A DNA stretch of 64,000 bases from Trifolium pratense (GCF_020283565.1 NC_060063.1:32264635-32328634), one strand, 5' to 3'; shown: positions 41,151-51,148, numbered from the stretch's first letter. Numbers and translations: made by a program. Notes: generated by a model not told the origin, from the sequence alone.

Positions 41151-42331
41151 TAAAAAAGGGGGAGTAGTTGGTAGTTAGTAGTGTGTAGTATGTTGATGTG
41201 CTATCTGATGTTGCAACATCTGATATGTGTCGTAGTACTTATGGTTGCTCTGCAAGAATTAAGGGGGAGTAAGTTTTGATATGCATGTGGTACTCGGATA
41301 CTTTGTTCTGATATGCACTTTTTTTTAGGGGGAGTAAAAATGCCAGATTAAATTTTTGTTCATCCTTGATTTTGAGGGGGAGTAAAAATGTTTGATTAAA
41401 TTTTTGCCCATCTCTGATATTGAGGGGGAGTAGTATTATTCAGTGAGCATGATGTGCTGACAGATGCTCTAACATCTGCTGTAGGCACGGTAGCAGTATG
41501 TGATGTATAGTATCTGATGTATGTGCTCTGCATATGTTCTGAATGTGCTCTGCATGAGTGGTGTGTGATGTTTTGATACTCTGTTATGCATGTCTTGAAG
41601 GGGAGTAGTTATCTGATGTTTTATGATGTGGTGCTTAATGTTGAGACATTTGCCCTTCCTGTTGTGGAGTGTAGTATATGTTACGTATAGCAATGCTGCT
41701 ACATTTCTGTATGTGAAGTAATGCTTCTGCTATTACAAGACTACGGGTTGCTAGATACTAATATATGGATCTGTTATGCTCTGATACTCTGCACTATGGA
41801 TTTCTGTGATACTCTTCGTGCATGAAGCTTCTGTTTGGCATATTTTGTGACTAAAAAGGGGGAGAGTTAGTATGTCTGCATGATGTACTGCTGATTGTCT
41901 GCTGAATCTGTGAAGAGTAGTGGTTTGCCTTGGTTTGCCTTCAGTGGCCCAATGCAAGATGTTCTAATCGATGCTGAATCACGTTACCTGATGCTCTGTT
42001 GAAAATGAACATCTTGATTCCTGAGAGGAATTTATTTTTCCCCGGTGATTCTTTTTATGAGAATATTTTTCACTCCATTGGCGTTTTCCTGTGAGGCGAG
42101 TTGTGTTCATTATTCCGCTGTTGCATGCCTCTGTTATTCTTGTGCGATACAGCTATTCTTATTTGCTATTTTCATCTGAGAAGTTCTATTGAAAACTGCA
42201 TTTGAAGATGTTCTACTTTACTTCATGACTGTGTGCTTATGTTGATTTGAAGAAAGGTAGGTGATGTATCTCTCTAGATTGGTTGAAATGATCTTAAGTT
42301 GTTTTAGCCAAAAATTGCCAAAGGGGGAGAT
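41151..42331 (+). repeat. Cluster of polypurine tracts in C
   Basis: Tracts of the form aagggggagt occur near 41152, 41261, 41326, 41374, 41421, 41598 and 41852. The working tract ccaaagggggagat adjoins the 3' LTR at 42318-42331. Between them is a gene-free stretch full of gatgt and tctgatg words. Such multiplied tracts are a described Sirevirus feature. Confidence 0.8.
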
Positions 42332-43610
42332 TGTTGGTGTTTTATGTTGGCCTCATTTTGCTAAAACAAATATTCAAGCAAGATGTTGGATAGAATGCTT
42401 TAACATTGGATACAACATTCATGCTCCAAAAATTGCCAAAGGGGGAGATTGTTGGTGTTTTATGTTGGCCTCATTTTGCTAAAACAAATATTCAAGCAAG
42501 ATGTTGGATAGAATGCTTTAACATTGGATACAACATTCATGCTTCAACATTGGATACCACATCCAGTGCGCTCTGTTTTCACGAATGATATATTTTTGCG
42601 TAAGATCTTTGAAAGATTTGATTGAACAATTAATCCACGCCTTTTAATTTGTGTGCCAACACACAGGTGTTTCCAGAATCTTCAGTAAGCGATTTATGTG
42701 TTATTTGTTCCTCAATATTAAGAGATAAAAGATTTGATTCTAAAATATATTTATGGACAATAAATATATTTATGGAAGGAATAAATATTTGGTGAAAATA
42801 TATTTGTGATAAGGAGCACTGTCACGTATAATTAATAATGGATCTCGTGACCCAGTTTTGTTTGCTAATCAGATCTTCAAGTTAAGGAAACAAAACATTT
42901 TAATTGAAGATTATTCCTTGAAGGAACCTTTAATCAAGCTGTGCTATTGAAGCCTAATTGAAGACCTAGCCTGAGCTAGTGAAGGTTATTTAAAGAATGT
43001 TGACACCATTGTTCAACTCACTGAAACCAGATTTGAGTCTTACAAAGCGTGAGTTTAGGTTTTAGTATTGTGTCTATTGTGTTCTAAGTCTTGTGTTGAT
43101 TTTCCACTAGACTAGGAACTGTGTGTTTGTGCATTGTAATATCTCTGGAGCTTCTAAGCAAGGAGATAGTGTGTGTATACCATTCCAAAGCTTTTAAGCA
43201 CGGAAGTGGTGTGAGTGTTTTATGAATTGTGTCTTCACTTATTAAATCTAGTATTGTACGATCACAGTGGCTGTGGTCAAGAGGAGGTGAGCGGAGGTTC
43301 TCATACCTAGGTGTGACTTAGGTAGAATATAGCACGGGTGGTGATTAGGTGAGAAGTCATAAACGGGGCGTTTATTGAGGGCTTTGAACTAATACTATCA
43401 TAGTGGATTCACTCCTGGATTGGTATCCCCCAGAGTAGGCTGTTATGCTGAACTGGGTTAACAAATAACTGTGTTAGTCTGTTTCGTGCATTTTATATTT
43501 CCTTATTGTTCGTCTAGTTCAGTGTTGAACACAGTGTTGGATCATCGGATCAAATATACAGTGTTGGAGCATCGTGTTCAACATCGTGTTACTAGTGTGC
43601 CAGAATTTCA
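42332..43610 (+). repeat. Element C 3' LTR
   Basis: Same 1279-bp length as the 5' LTR, with the second unit of the 118-bp duplication starting at 42450. It ends gaatttca before attat. No mismatch to the 5' LTR was seen. Confidence 0.92.
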
Positions 43611-43615
43611 ATTAT

Positions 43616-44247
43616 TATAATCCATTTAAGTCCTGTTAAGTAAATTAAAATCAAAATTTTGGCAAACGAACGCGACCCTAGCTTCTGCCAGTCGCGCCCA
43701 GCGCGACATGTTCAGCGCCCAGCGCCAGCACGCTTTTAGGTCATGGAATTTCGCCTTTTTGACAGCACAACCCTTGTGTTGTCGCGAATCCTAATGCAAC
43801 AATTTCATGCCGTCAAAACTTATCATGACCGAAATTCAATTTTAATTGATCAACATGTCATTGCTTCACCATACTAATGTCGGATTCCAAAGCAAGTGAA
43901 CATGGATCGCTTCAATTGAATAACTTTCATAATTTGTTTTAATGAACGAAATTATGAACGGTATATCACATACACCGCTTTGCATCACGATCACTTATAT
44001 CACATATAAGTCTTGATCATTCTTGTTTGTGTAAACTTAATTAGGACGATTAACTTATCGCTGCTTCACCATACAAAAGTCGGATACCGAAGCCGTTTCA
44101 ATGTCAACCATCCAAATTAAACACAAATAGATGCCAAATTTTAATTACTCGATTTTAATCTTTATTAAGTGTTTTAATCGAATTAAAACAAAATACAGGA
44201 ATTAAACAAACATCAAATCATGGATTCGTAAGTGGCTCTGATACCAC
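43616..44247 (-). other. Element B leader, second part, with primer-binding site
   Basis: It continues the B leader after C. A GC-rich run (43670-43735) has repeated gcgccc and cagcgc words, which stand out in AT-rich surroundings. The complement of 44234-44246 is TGGTATCAGAGCC, the initiator Met tRNA primer site, directly inside the LTR end at 44248. Confidence 0.75.
44234..44246 (-). other. Primer-binding site of B (initiator Met tRNA)
   Basis: The minus strand reads TGGTATCAGAGCC, a perfect match to the 12-base copia consensus, one base from the LTR end. Confidence 0.88.
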
Positions 44248-45634
44248 TGAAGGAAAATAGTGATTAAAAAGGCAGCGGAATTTAAAATTTTCCTTTGTTG
44301 ATCCTTACGAATGAGCATGATTCGTGTTAAAAACTTTTACCTCTTGTGAAGGATGAGATTTGATTCACAATCAAAATTGATCACGAGCGTTGAAGATGAA
44401 CGGCAACGCCTCTAGCTAGTCCACACGAACAACAACCTTCAAGAAGAGTGCTAGCTCCAAGGATGAAGGTTTTTAGTGAGAGGTGGGAGGAATTAGGATT
44501 TAGGGTTTAGCAAGAGAATTTGCTTCAAGTGATTTTCTCACCATCAAAAGGGTTCTATTTATAGAATTCCTTGTCTTGTGCACCAAGACAAAAACACTTG
44601 TCATTGGGCCCAAATTACACTAAAGCCCTTTTCATTAAATAACCAAAGGGGCGCTTGCCCCATGTGTCATGTACACATGGACGCTCTCTCACCATACCAT
44701 ATGGTGTACCGCTTATTTAATTACCGTGATACCCTTATCACATCTCCATATTCCTCTGAGGTACACCGTACCTTACGGTGTTCCTTATCTCACACTAGGC
44801 TGTCCTTATGTGTGTGACCCTTGTAGGTTTCCGTAACATTGGCAGTTATACATTTAACTATAACAAACAGCGAGCGGTATCTAGCAATACATCACTGCTA
44901 CCCAAGTCACGGAATTGTCTTGTGATCCGACAAACCTTATCCGTGATAATGCTTATGTGCATAATTACCCTTTTGCCCCTATGTCTATATTGAACACAAG
45001 GCATACACTGTGTCACCCTTGTTCGATTCAATATTGGGCCCTTAGACATTTATCCTGTTATGCAGGACGGGCAAATTCCATCTAGGTCACTCATGTCCCT
45101 CAGCATGCTTTGTGAAGTACCCATTAACTGTCTTTATGGTTATCCTGTTACAGACAACGTTTGATTAGCAACAAAGTACCTGACTCTACATTTAGGGTCC
45201 ATAGTGGTTTCAGGTCGGAGGGTGGTATACACCACTATCACCATGAGAGCAACTTATGACATCTTGCATAACATTATATGTAGTACTCTCATAGCGGGTC
45301 AATCCAGTATAAATATTACTCCTAATATTTATACCTATGTCAAGACTTGATAACTCCTTATCCTATGATCCATGAGATGTGATCATCAGTCTATCTTCAT
45401 AATAGTCTCTATGTTTTATTATTATCCCAATTCATAATAAAACTCGACTACGGATACTTTAAGAATAGTTAAATGGATTCAACTATTCTAGGGACTTTAT
45501 CATTTTGGACATACAAACATAATAAAGAAGTGCCTTTTTATATATATATATATATATATAAAAAAAAAAATCAAAGTCATCATACAAAAGACGATTCTAT
45601 CAAAATAGATTGGCTTTTAGGGCTTACTCCAACA
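44248..45634 (-). repeat. Element B 5' LTR (complete)
   Basis: On the plus strand it begins tgaaggaaaatag and ends gcttactccaaca, giving TG...CA termini on the minus strand. A TATA-like word lies at 44554-44566. Blocks such as gagcggtatctagcaa and ctcatgtccctcagcatg are shared with the A and D LTRs. A TA repeat is at 45537-45560. Confidence 0.9.
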
Positions 45635-45639
45635 ACACA

Positions 45640-46011
45640 CTATGTAGTATTCTCACGGTGGGTCAATCCGATACAAATGTTACCCTTAACATTTATATCT
45701 ATGTGAAGACTTGATAACTCTTTATCTATGATCCGTGAGATGTGACCATCAGTCTACCAACATAATAGCCTCTATGCTTTAATGTTATCCATTTCACTTT
45801 AAAGCTCAACTACGGATGCTTCAAGAATAGTGTTCTTATGTTTAATGGATTCTCACGATTAAGTCATACTTAACGTTCCACTTAATGAACTAACTATTCT
45901 AGGGACTTTATTACTTTAACACATAAACATAATAAAGAAGAGCCTTTATGAATTATTCAATACAAGTATGATGCAATCATAAATAATTGGCCTCTAGGGC
46001 TTACACCAACA
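45640..46011 (-). repeat. Element A 5' LTR, second part
   Basis: It resumes at ctatgtagtatt after the acaca duplication and ends gcttacaccaaca, followed by gttca, the duplication that marks the outer edge of A. Confidence 0.9.
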
Positions 46012-46016
46012 GTTCA

Positions 46017-47013
46017 AACATTGTCCGTAACAGGATGACTATAAAGTCGGTTGATGGGTACTCTATAAATCATGCTGAGGGACATGAGTGACCTAGATGG
46101 AATTTGCCCCTCCTACATAACAGGAGCAATATATGTAGGCCTCTTGATGGAATATGACTGATAAAATGCGTGGCCACGCCTAACTAAGTCAATATGAGAT
46201 ATTGAGCTTATTCGTTGCTCAATATATTCCGGGATCAAGAAATAAGATATTGAACCATACAAGGGTGACACGATCTATGCCTTATGTTCAATATAGATAT
46301 AAGGGTAAAGGGGTAATTATACACATGATCGTTATCACATAAAGGTTTCGTCAGATCACATGACATTCTCGTCACTTGGGTATCCCGATGAACGGATCTT
46401 GATTAAACCATTAATCACAAATCAAAGAACACAAAACCACAAGTTTATGTGTTTACCTCTTGAAGTGCAGAACCTTTGAGGTAGAAACTGTTTCTGATCA
46501 CGAGCAAAGCAAAGTAGCGATGCATCTACTCAGTCCACACGAACAGAACTTCTCCGATGACCGGTGCTAGCCAATTCCACCAGAGATTCAGAGAGAATAG
46601 GGTTTAGAGAGCGGCGGCTAGGTTTCACTTTGTGAATTAGGTTAAACCTTTTTTTTAAAACTTCATCACAAGGGTTCTATTTATAGAACCACTTGTGTGG
46701 TCATCAAGCCAAGCACTGCACCATACCTTACGGTGGACCTCATTTCTCTATTTTTCATAAATTAAATAATAAGTCATACTTAATTATTTAATTACTAATA
46801 AGTCCTGCTTATTATTTTATAAATAAGTCTTACTTATTTATTTCTCTCATCTATCTGTCCTTTGTGTGTGACCCTATAGGTTCTCGTAACGTTGGCAATA
46901 ATATTAAATCACATATTTAATATTATAAACAGTGAGCGGTATCTAGCAACACATCATTGCTTGTTCCGCTAAGAGGATTAATTATTTTGAAAAACCCCTC
47001 TTAAATCCCTTCA
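46017..47013 (+). repeat. Element D 3' LTR, second part, with internal inversion
   Basis: It resumes at aacattgtccgtaacagg and follows the A/B LTR order up to cacttgggta (46382). From 46383 to 46960 the sequence is the reverse complement of the expected next segment (TATA word, aaccct-rich leader, Lys/Arg-rich untranslated part). After 46960 the plus orientation returns with ttccgct and ends cccttca at 47013. Confidence 0.8.
46383..46960 (-). repeat. 578-bp inversion inside the D 3' LTR
   Basis: Reading 46960 back to 46383 gives gcaatgatgtgttgc followed by the gctagataccgctcactg block, exactly what should follow cacttgggta in this LTR family. Flipping this segment restores the colinear order at both junctions. 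It contains the TATA-like word, so the LTR promoter now faces backwards. Confidence 0.75.
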
Positions 47014-47223
47014 CCATATTGGAATGACCTCAATGTCATTATATTGACTGATATTGTAGTATCATCAATACACATGGTATTGTAGTACACGTGGTATCGT
47101 AGTACCGTTGATTCATAGATTGATGTCGTAGCATCAATTTGAGTGGTATTGTAGTACCACTGAATCACCAATGAATCATAGATTGATGTTGTAGCATCAA
47201 TTCGAGTGGTATTCTAGTATCAT
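47014..47223. repeat. Array of seven short hairpins with a conserved loop
   Basis: Perfect or near-perfect hairpins share the six-base loop TTGTAG or TCGTAG: 47049-47064, 47077-47088 (weak), 47093-47106, 47119-47138, 47142-47161, 47182-47201 and 47206-47223 (loop TTCTAG, two G-T pairs). The stems differ (TGATA, GGTA, ATTGATG, AGTGGTA), while each pairs with its own partner. Its function and family are unknown. Confidence 0.65.
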
Positions 47224-47543
47224 TCAAGAAGGTGTATTCTTTGACCGATTTCTACCGTGCAGTAGCATATTGGTATACAGTTGTAACTGGGCTGTTTTAT
47301 CCTGGGGACGACGAGGTTGATAGTCTGCTTGCACAATTTTGGGCAGTGCCACGAAACGTCTTAAAGAGAGCGACCTAGTCCGCGACTCAACCCAGTAATC
47401 TTTTCAGTGGCTGTAAAAATTATTTTTTAACTGTTTTTAAAATCCGAATACAACAAGTTGATTGAAATATAACGTTGCGAAAGTAACCTCTTTTGTGGAG
47501 ATTAACTTATTTTGAAATATAAAAGGTTTGTGTGTTTGTAACT
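47224..47543. other. Unassigned stretch
   Basis: A moderately GC-rich piece (47300-47400, with gggcagtgccacgaaacg and cgcgactcaacccag) of transposon-like character, then AT-rich sequence. I cannot assign it. No convincing gene. Confidence 0.3.
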
Positions 47544-49020
47544 TGTAACACCCAAACCCCTTAACGAGAATTTATTAAATATAAATAAATAAAACACTTA
47601 AGAAAATTCAGGCGTCACATGTTATAATACGAAATCACGGCTTAAACGCGTCATGCTAGCACAGCGGAAATTAAAAACAAATAATTAAACATAGTGCATA
47701 TCATACAACAAACATAATTGTTCACATAATATCCATAGGCTCTAGGCCATATCAACAACAAGGATATTATGTTTACAACAAAAGATAGGATTAGCAAAGT
47801 TAAATATGCCATCACGGGCTTAATACAATTCAATCGAATAACCCGACCCGGTAAATACCTAATCAGAGCAATTCTATACAACCCAGTCAAAAAGATATAC
47901 AAAATATATCTAAGGAGTAGTCTAAGCTAAACTCCTCACCAAAAAGCGCACTACCACGAGCACAAGCAATCCTCTAACTCTGATCGGGATCCTCAACCTG
48001 AGAATCTGAACCCCCAACGGTCCAGCACATAACACAAAGCATGAGAGTTAGATTACATAATCAAAATATAAGTGTAAGTAAAACGGTACTTAAACACTTC
48101 TCAATATTCATGCATATATCATACATCTATACATATTCATCAACATCTATCATTCCATTATAAGTACATAAACACATATAATCGAATACTCACACAATCA
48201 ATTATCAATTATCAAATACCACAATTAGCCAAACATGTGTCACATATCATTTATCATAAAATGCACACATAGCCTAATGCGACTCTAATGCTTCAACTTC
48301 ATGAATGTCACCCTAGACATTTCTAATGCATGTGGTACCATCTTCTTTATTAGAATATCTCACCTCTAATATCCTTCTTTATCGGATAAATATAATCCGA
48401 TATACTTCTTTATTGGAATATCCAATATCCTATTTAATTCATGAATGCATGTATATGTTTTTCATGAATTCACTCACAATTATATAGCATAAAGCTCTTC
48501 ATTTACTATGTGGAACACTATCCAACATACTTCATCATTAAGATTTAACAAAACCTTAATATTCTTCATTTATACTTCATACATGATTAACAATCAATTT
48601 AACGATTAGCAATGAGCATTATAAACATCAACATGCATCAACAATCATGTAAGAATACCATTAAACCATGTTACAAGTGCCTAATTACACTTACAATCAT
48701 CAACAAAAAATGCAGGTCCAGTATTGTTCGCTAAGCGAAAGGTAGCGAGCATCAGCGAACGCTACCAGAGAAATGCTGACTCATAGCGAACATCAGCGAA
48801 CATCAGCGAACATCAGCGAACTATTCGCTGAGCGAAGGCTTAGCGAGCCTCAGCGAACCTCACCAGGGAATCACCTGCTCATGGCAAGCTGCAGCGAGCT
48901 GTGGCGAGTTGTTCGCCACACGTTCGCTGAGCGAAGGCATAGCGAGCCTAAGCGAACAACGCCAGGAAGACACTTGCTCGTGGCATATGTCAGGGTCTCG
49001 AATCATTCGGGGAGAGAAAG
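47544..49020 (-). mobile_element. K: truncated gypsy-type LTR
   Basis: It starts tgtaacacccaaacccc, the complement of an LTR end GGGTGTTACA. Its order (acagcggaaatt, gaacccccaacggtccagc, ataacacaaag, tacttaaacacttc, then a GCGAA-rich block at 48727-48960) follows that of the G and J LTRs. The expected opposite end (gggtcgttaca on the plus strand) is not found before 53270, so the copy is truncated near 49020. Confidence 0.6.
48727..48960. repeat. TTCGCTNAGCGAA palindrome cluster in K
   Basis: The palindrome occurs as ttcgctaagcgaa near 48727 and ttcgctgagcgaa near 48823 and 48921. Between them are many single agcgaac half-sites, including four direct catcagcgaa copies at 48785-48820. Confidence 0.85.
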
Positions 49021-49539
49021 CCATACGTCAGACTAACCCTTTTTCATTCCAATTATGATTTGATTTCAAGTTTAAGCAAGATAAACAAAAAAACAAACCA
49101 AGCAGACATGATATAACAATAAATATATGCATAAACTGAAGCTTTTGTCAACCGGTTAATTTTGCTTAATCGTGATTGTTTAGGAAAAAAAATAAGAATG
49201 AGAATAATTCGAGTCACGAGCCATACGTCAGACTAACCCTTTTTCATTCTGTTTATTTTAATTATGGGGTTTTTCAAGTAAAGAAGTGTTTTTGAGAAAC
49301 AAACTTGAGATAAAAGTATTAAATTAGGTAAATAATCCAAGCATGAACTTATTCAAATAAGCTTGAAAGTTTTTGATTAATTAATCATTTAACTAATAAT
49401 CACTTATTTAAGTACTTAACCATTTAAGCACTTAGTAACTTAAGCACTTTTAATTAAACAATTTAAATGGTTACTCACTTAATCAAGTGTTTAATTAATT
49501 GATTAATTGATCAACAACTCAAATAATTATTTCTAAATG
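49021..49539. other. Unassigned AT-rich stretch
   Basis: The block agccatacgtcagactaac plus ctttttcattc occurs twice, at about 49019 and 49218, a direct repeat 199 bp apart. The second half has many aagcacttatt words. No gene is visible. Confidence 0.4.
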
Positions 49540-50400
49540 ATAAGTACTTATTTAAATAAGCACTTATGTTAATAAGCTCTTATTTGAATAAGCACTTATA
49601 TAAATAAGCACTTAAAAGTAAATAAAACACTTCTGGGGGTGCAAAACTGATATTGGGGGTGCGAAAATGAAATCTGGGGACTGGGCTTAACAAGTCAAGG
49701 CCCAACAGTAAAGTCAAGAAGGAGGTAATCCAGTGTGGCATGAAAGAAGAGGCACACAGTAGAAGTCATGGATCTGAGCTTTTTGATTAAATCATGTGGC
49801 TGTGATTTAAAAATCACATAACAGATCTCAGCCCTTGGATCTTTAAAATAAAATCAAACGGTTTAAGAATCCAGTGTGGCATGAGAACAGAGGCGCACGT
49901 GGACGTCATGGATCTGCGCACGTGGACGTCATGGATCTGAGCCCTTTGATTAAAGCATTCGGCTGTGATTTAACAATCACAAAACAGATCTCAGTCGCTG
50001 GATTAATCTAACAGTCATGTTTTAAAATAAATAAACAACCAATACAGGGGTGACATGTAGCCATCCCACCATACATCTTCTTCTTCCTCGTGAAGCAGTA
50101 ACAAGGAACGGCCATGGAAGAGCTTAAAGGAGCTCGCGGCCAACAACAACACACATCAAAACAACACCAAAAATTACAAATGAGTATATGATTTTGCTCA
50201 AAATTTCACATAGATCATGAATATAAACTTAGATTTTTCAAAAGATGTTTGCATCTCAAAAAAAGTTCGAAACTTTAAAACCCAAAAAAAACTTTAAATT
50301 TCACATTTGTACGATTTAAGCGAAATCAAGGGTCGGAAAAGCTTCATATGATATTCAGGAGTAAAAAGCGTTTAGAATCTTACCGGTTTCAAGCTTTGTT
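49540..50400. repeat. Dispersed repeat shared with foldback F1
   Basis: It matches the reverse of 15600-16300 in order: aataagcacttatt, a gggggtgc pair, actgggctta, atccagtgtgg-type words, gatctgag, cttcttcttcctc, aacaacaacac, then gtcggaaaagctt. Two internal direct copies of gcacgtggacgtcatggatc lie at 49896-49935. It is a fragment of the same repeat family at another place. Confidence 0.55.
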
Positions 50401-50981
50401 TTGGTGTGTTAACACCTACTCTTCTCTTTGCTATTTTGAACTTTGAGTAAGCTCCTCTTGACGATTTTCCTTCGTTTTTATTGTTGTTTCAAGCTACTGG
50501 AAGTGTTTAGAGGCTTTTGGGTGAAGAAAATTGAAGTTTAGAAGGTGTTTGAGTCAATTTCGGATTTTGGAAAAGTGATGAAGAAATGAGAATTTTTTGG
50601 TTTTTCTCTTCTCTGTTCCTCCCCCTTTGCTCTGAAATGTTGCCTCTACTTATACTAGAGAATTAGGGTTTTTTTGGTGAATCAGAAGACAAAGTTGAGA
50701 GTTAGAGAGATTGTGACATGAGGAGTGTTGATGCAGCTTTGCAGTCAAACACAAGAATGGCAAAGAAAAAAAGGTCAATGAAGAAAGAGGGCAAGACTTG
50801 AACTTGGTTTAGACATAATTTGAAACTCATAGCAGGAAACCGAACACTGCTCAGTGTTGTTTTGTCCTATTTTCATTGTACTGATTCTCCCCCCTTTTAT
50901 TCTTTTACTCTGTTTTTTCTTTCTTTAAAACAAAAATAATAAAATGAAAAAGGGTGGGGAATGCAACATAACTGCCGTGCA
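50401..50981 (-). repeat. Likely 3' LTR start (U3) of Athila element H
   Basis: On the minus strand, after a purine tract aagaaagggggataac (50982-50997), the sequence starts TGCACGGCAG, a plausible LTR start. About 320 bases further there is a TATA-like ctagtataagtagagg at 50643-50660. The other end of this LTR could not be found. Confidence 0.5.
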
Positions 50982-51148
50982 GTTATCCCCCTTTCTTTTT
51001 TTTGTTTCATTTTTTATAGTTGTCACAATAATAATAAAATAACAATAGCAAAAATAAAAACAAATAAGAATTTAAAATGTCTTTTGGGATTTGAAATTTT
51101 TTTTAATAATAAAAAGATAAGAAATATGAGAATGGGATGAAAAATAAT

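Larger units (their letters stand above)
35688..43610 (+). mobile_element. Element C: young non-autonomous Sirevirus-type copia
   Basis: The element is 7923 bp with perfect attat duplications (35683-35687 and 43611-43615). Both LTRs are 1279 bp (35688-36966 and 42332-43610), and I found no difference between them by eye. The primer site follows the 5' LTR. An open gag-protease-integrase frame (37035-40046) lacks reverse transcriptase. A broken envelope-like ORF and at least seven gggggag tracts precede the 3' LTR. Sireviruses are known for repeated polypurine tracts and for envelope-like genes in some members, which supports that lineage. It must have been copied with enzymes supplied by another element. 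Confidence 0.9.
29329..45634 (-). mobile_element. Element B: non-autonomous copia inserted in the A 5' LTR
   Basis: The flanks are perfect acaca duplications (29324-29328 and 45635-45639), and removing B restores the uninterrupted LTR sequence seen at 14775-14790. The 5' LTR is 44248-45634 (1387 bp). The 3' LTR is 29329-31321 and contains a later solo LTR and a 223-bp deletion. Its first bases read taaagg instead of tgaagg. By eye there are roughly 16 differences in about 880 aligned bases between LTRs, similar to A. The interior is ruined but almost identical to that of D, so the family probably moved after its proteins were lost. Confidence 0.88.
13871..46011 (-). mobile_element. Element A: Ty1/copia, Angela-like, with nested insertions
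   Basis: It lies between perfect gttca duplications (13866-13870 and 46012-46016). On the minus strand the LTR runs from tgttggtgtaagccctag to ttccttca. Both LTRs are split: the 3' LTR (13871-14873 plus 22721-22992) by the CACTA element, and the 5' LTR (28422-29328 plus 45640-46011) by element B. The split halves add up to about 1.27 kb each. The TGTTGG start followed by GCCCTAGAGGC resembles Angela/BARE LTRs, which with the gag-pol type suggests the Angela lineage (inference). By eye the LTRs differ at roughly 18 of about 900 bases, so A is older than C and G. Confidence 0.88.
9965..47013 (+). mobile_element. Element D: decayed Ty1/copia, 5'-truncated, outermost of the nest
   Basis: The interior remnant (9965-13365) is followed by a purine tract, gtgggagat, and a 3' LTR that starts tgttggagtaag at 13366. 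The LTR is cut at 13870 by element A and resumes at 46017, ending in cccttca at 47013. It totals about 1.5 kb. No 5' LTR or primer site is found left of 9965, where homology to element B stops, so D is truncated. The terminal TG...CA is intact. All younger elements between 13871 and 46011 were inserted later. Confidence 0.75.

Noticed and set aside
47300..47400. Possible ribozyme (a cgaaac word near paired segments)
   Set aside because: The conserved ctgatga core of a hammerhead is missing and the segments do not form the required three stems.
50401..50981. K and the H LTR being one long LTR from 47544 to 50981
   Set aside because: Their presumed starts differ (TGTAACG-type expected for K, TGCACGG seen at 50981), and the region between contains other repeats, so I kept them apart.
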